In this document: in pieces, positions 4,830-6,172 of the stretch
Layout: each line of letters starts with the position of its first letter
Numbering within the stretch: the first letter of the stretch is position 1
Source: Pseudomonadota bacterium
Lineage (GTDB): Bacteria > Pseudomonadota > Alphaproteobacteria > Azospirillales > Azospirillaceae
Assembly: GCA_023412175.1 (NCBI GenBank)
Contig: JAEYOB010000368.1
Span: 1-6,172 of the forward strand
Direction: 5' to 3'
Length of the DNA stretch: 6,172 nucleotides
Notes under the pieces: generated by a model
The model's input: only the letters and a program-made list of their open reading frames with translations
Databases searched by the model: none
Told to the model about the DNA's origin: nothing
Made by a program: the position numbers and the translations under genes

Positions 4830-5623
4830 TCGAGGTGAAGGACCTGCACGTCGTCTTCGGCCCTGGCACGCCGCTGGAGAAGCACGCGCTGCGCGGCGTC
4901 GACCTGACCATTCCGGAAGGGCAGTTCGTCACCGTCATCGGTTCCAACGGCGCCGGCAAGTCGACGCTGCTGGGCGCCCTGGCCGGCGACGTGATCGCCG
5001 AGAGCGGGGCGGTCGCCATCGACGGCATTGACGTGACCCGCTGGCCGACTCCGAAGCGCGCCGGCTATGTGGCGCGCGTCTTCCAGGATCCGATGGCCGG
5101 CAGCTGCGCGGCGCTGACCATTGAGGAGAACATGGCGCTGGCGGCGTCGCGCGGCGCGCGGCGCGGCCTCGGTCTGGCGCTGGGCGGCCACCGGCGCGAG
5201 GTCTTCCGCGAGCGCATCGCGGAGCTGGGCCTGGGGCTGGAGAACCGGCTGCACGACCGCATGGGGCTGCTGTCCGGCGGCCAGCGGCAGGCGGTCAGCC
5301 TGCTGATGGCGACGCTGGCGGGCTGCAAGATCCTGCTGCTCGACGAGCACACCGCGGCGCTCGACCCCGGCACGGCGGAGTTCGTGCTGGGCCTCACCCG
5401 GAGCATCGTCGGGTCGAAGAACCTCACGGCGCTGATGGTGACGCACTCCATGCAGCAGGCGCTGGACTACGGCGACCGCACGGTGATGCTGCACGAGGGC
5501 AAGATCGTGCTGGACGTGTCGGGCGAGGAGCGTGCCGGGCTCGACGTGCCGCACCTGCTGGCGCTGTTCGCCAAGCAGCGCGGCGGGGTGGACATCACCG
5601 ACGATTCGCTGCTGATCGGCTGA
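4826..5623 (+). CDS. ABC importer ATP-binding protein (TrpZ-like)
   Basis: 265-residue cytoplasmic ATPase that powers the importer. In order: Walker A GSNGAGKST (39-47), Q-loop FQDP with Q87, signature LSGGQ (149-153), Walker B ILLLDE (169-174) with catalytic E174, D-loop ALD (178-180) and H-switch H207 in VTHSM, so all catalytic elements are intact. The Walker B run DEHTAALDP carries His where most ABC proteins have Pro (DEPT), a variation I associate with the ATPases of ABC_sub_bind importers. The same frame stays open far upstream through the permease gene, but ATG 4826 starts the domain at the expected point and overlaps the permease stop (ATGA). The operon order of receptor, permease, ATPase matches the trpXYZ set of streptococci. 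Confidence 0.95.
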   Translation: MIEVKDLHVVFGPGTPLEKHALRGVDLTIPEGQFVTVIGSNGAGKSTLLGALAGDVIAESGAVAIDGIDVTRWPTPKRAGYVARVFQDPMAGSCAALTIEENMALAASRGARRGLGLALGGHRREVFRERIAELGLGLENRLHDRMGLLSGGQRQAVSLLMATLAGCKILLLDEHTAALDPGTAEFVLGLTRSIVGSKNLTALMVTHSMQQALDYGDRTVMLHEGKIVLDVSGEERAGLDVPHLLALFAKQRGGVDITDDSLLIG

Positions 5624-5628
5624 ACCGT

Positions 5629-5666
5629 CCGCCCTCCCGGACCGTTGTGCCTTCCGGGAGGTGCGG
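5629..5666 (+). promoter_or_regulatory. Hairpin enclosing the lipoprotein ribosome binding site
   Basis: CCTCCCGGA (5633-5641) pairs exactly with TCCGGGAGG (5653-5661) over an 11-nt loop. Past a single bulged T (5662), CCGC (5629-5632) pairs with GCGG (5663-5666), giving 13 bp that end one base before the ATG at 5667. The right arm contains the only Shine-Dalgarno sequence, GGGAGG (5656-5661). Folding would therefore hide the ribosome site, so translation could depend on coupling to the upstream ATPase or on another opening event. It could also work as a weak terminator for the importer operon, although no T-tract follows. Confidence 0.65.
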
Positions 5667-6083
5667 ATGAGGATCCGAGTTATACCGATGCTGGCCGTGG
5701 CGGCGCTGGCCGCCTGCGCCGGCCCCGAGGCCGATCTGGCGAAGCGGGCGCCGCAGACGCTGGTCGGCATGCCCAAGGGCGACCTGCTGGCCTGCGCCGG
5801 CGTGCCCCAGCGCAGCGCCGTCGCCCCGGACGGCACCGAGTACCTGAGCTACGGCCGCCAGCAAACCAACATCCACCGCGACTATGACCCGCCCGGCCTG
5901 TTCGGCGGAGGCGGGCCGTTCAGCATCTTCGGCGAGGTGGACACCTGGACCACCGAATACAGCTGCGAGGCGACCTTCGCGGTACGCCAGGGGCGGGTCG
6001 CGGAACTGCGCTACAACGAGAACCGCGACATCCAGCTCTGCTACCAGATGATCGGCAACTGCCTGCATCCCGCCGGCCGGTAG
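5667..6083 (+). CDS. Small periplasmic lipoprotein, possibly SmpA/BamE-like fold
   Basis: 138-residue predicted lipoprotein. The N-terminus is a short positively charged segment (MRIR), a hydrophobic stretch and the lipobox LAAC, with lipidated Cys17; Ala rather than Asp follows, which favours outer-membrane sorting. The pattern QTLVGMPKGDLLACAGVPQRS, then an aromatic strand (TEYLSYGR), then CEATFAVRQGRVAELRYN resembles the layout of SmpA/OmlA/BamE-like proteins, where a helix with a G-x-P turn precedes a strand and a final 'F...G.V' hairpin; this is a fold-level impression only. Between them lies a glycine-rich insertion (LFGGGGPFSIFG). Four further cysteines (43, 100, 125, 132) could form periplasmic disulfides. 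ATG 5667 is preferred over the in-frame GTG at 5661, because GGGAGG is then spaced 5 nt away rather than overlapping the start. Its function and any link to the importer are unknown. Confidence 0.8.
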   Translation: MRIRVIPMLAVAALAACAGPEADLAKRAPQTLVGMPKGDLLACAGVPQRSAVAPDGTEYLSYGRQQTNIHRDYDPPGLFGGGGPFSIFGEVDTWTTEYSCEATFAVRQGRVAELRYNENRDIQLCYQMIGNCLHPAGR

Positions 6084-6115
6084 GGGCAGGGGCCGGAGGC
6101 TTACCCCCACCCTGA

Positions 6116-6172
6116 CCCTCCCCCGCTGGGCGGGGGAGGGGGAAGCGGCGGAGTTCCCTCCCCCGCCCAGCG
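6116..6172. repeat. Overlapping C-rich/G-rich inverted repeats, cut by window edge
   Basis: Three arms are present: A, CCCTCCCCCGC (6116-6126); B, CGCTGGGCGGGGGAGGG (6124-6140); and C, CCCTCCCCCGCCCAGCG (6156-6172). B and C are exact 17-nt reverse complements separated by 15 nt. A also pairs exactly over 11 bp with the last part of B (6130-6140). The A-B and B-C hairpins are mutually exclusive. The element lies 32 nt past the lipoprotein stop and reaches the last base of the window, so it may continue. Its composition and modular arms suggest a dispersed intergenic repeat of REP type, which may also end the lipoprotein transcript. Confidence 0.8.

Noticed and set aside
4805..5836. 343-codon minus-strand frame opposite the ATPase
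   Set aside because: Antisense of Walker A, signature and Walker B codons; no motif of its own.

Overview
The window reads as chromosomal DNA of a GC-rich alphaproteobacterium, most likely in the Azospirillum/Rhodospirillales neighbourhood. The grounds are the strong G/C bias at third codon positions, an alphaproteobacterial SspB ending in a VVALDAFRKK-type tail, and above all a circularly permuted, two-piece tmRNA gene of the alphaproteobacterial kind. The taxon is inferred from family features, not from a database match.

Left part (1-1190): the minus strand carries the tmRNA gene ssrA (about 1050 down to 720) followed about 20 nt later by sspB (695 down to 84), closed by a long imperfect hairpin at 41-75. 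ssrA is permuted: the acceptor piece (T arm and 3' CCA) comes first, then a 36-nt spacer, then the coding piece with the 5' acceptor strand and the tag ORF ANDNVAQARLAA. The two acceptor strands form a 7-bp stem with the G3.U pair recognised by alanyl-tRNA synthetase. SspB is the adaptor that carries tagged proteins to ClpXP, so the RNA that writes the degradation tag and the protein that reads it are neighbours and probably co-transcribed. The ssrA promoter lies in the 140-bp gap shared with divergent thyX.

Middle part (1190-2754): thyX (flavin-dependent thymidylate synthase) on the plus strand converges on a two-gene minus-strand unit. That unit is a 57-residue charged helical protein (2754-2581) followed by a DUF983 zinc-ribbon membrane protein (2525-2148). 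A hairpin sits at the convergence point.

Right part (2887-6172): a plus-strand ABC importer operon of the TrpX/ABC_sub_bind type, made of a periplasmic binding protein, a permease and an ATPase. A perfect 18-bp hairpin separates the binding protein from the permease, and permease and ATPase overlap by ATGA. A small lipoprotein gene follows; its ribosome binding site lies inside a hairpin. The window ends in overlapping C-rich/G-rich inverted repeats that look like a dispersed intergenic repeat, cut by the window edge.

No mobile element, CRISPR array, tRNA or phage gene is visible. The most noteworthy element is the permuted tmRNA with its sspB neighbour. It has no protein product of its own and is easily missed by gene callers, but two-piece tmRNAs are a known class.
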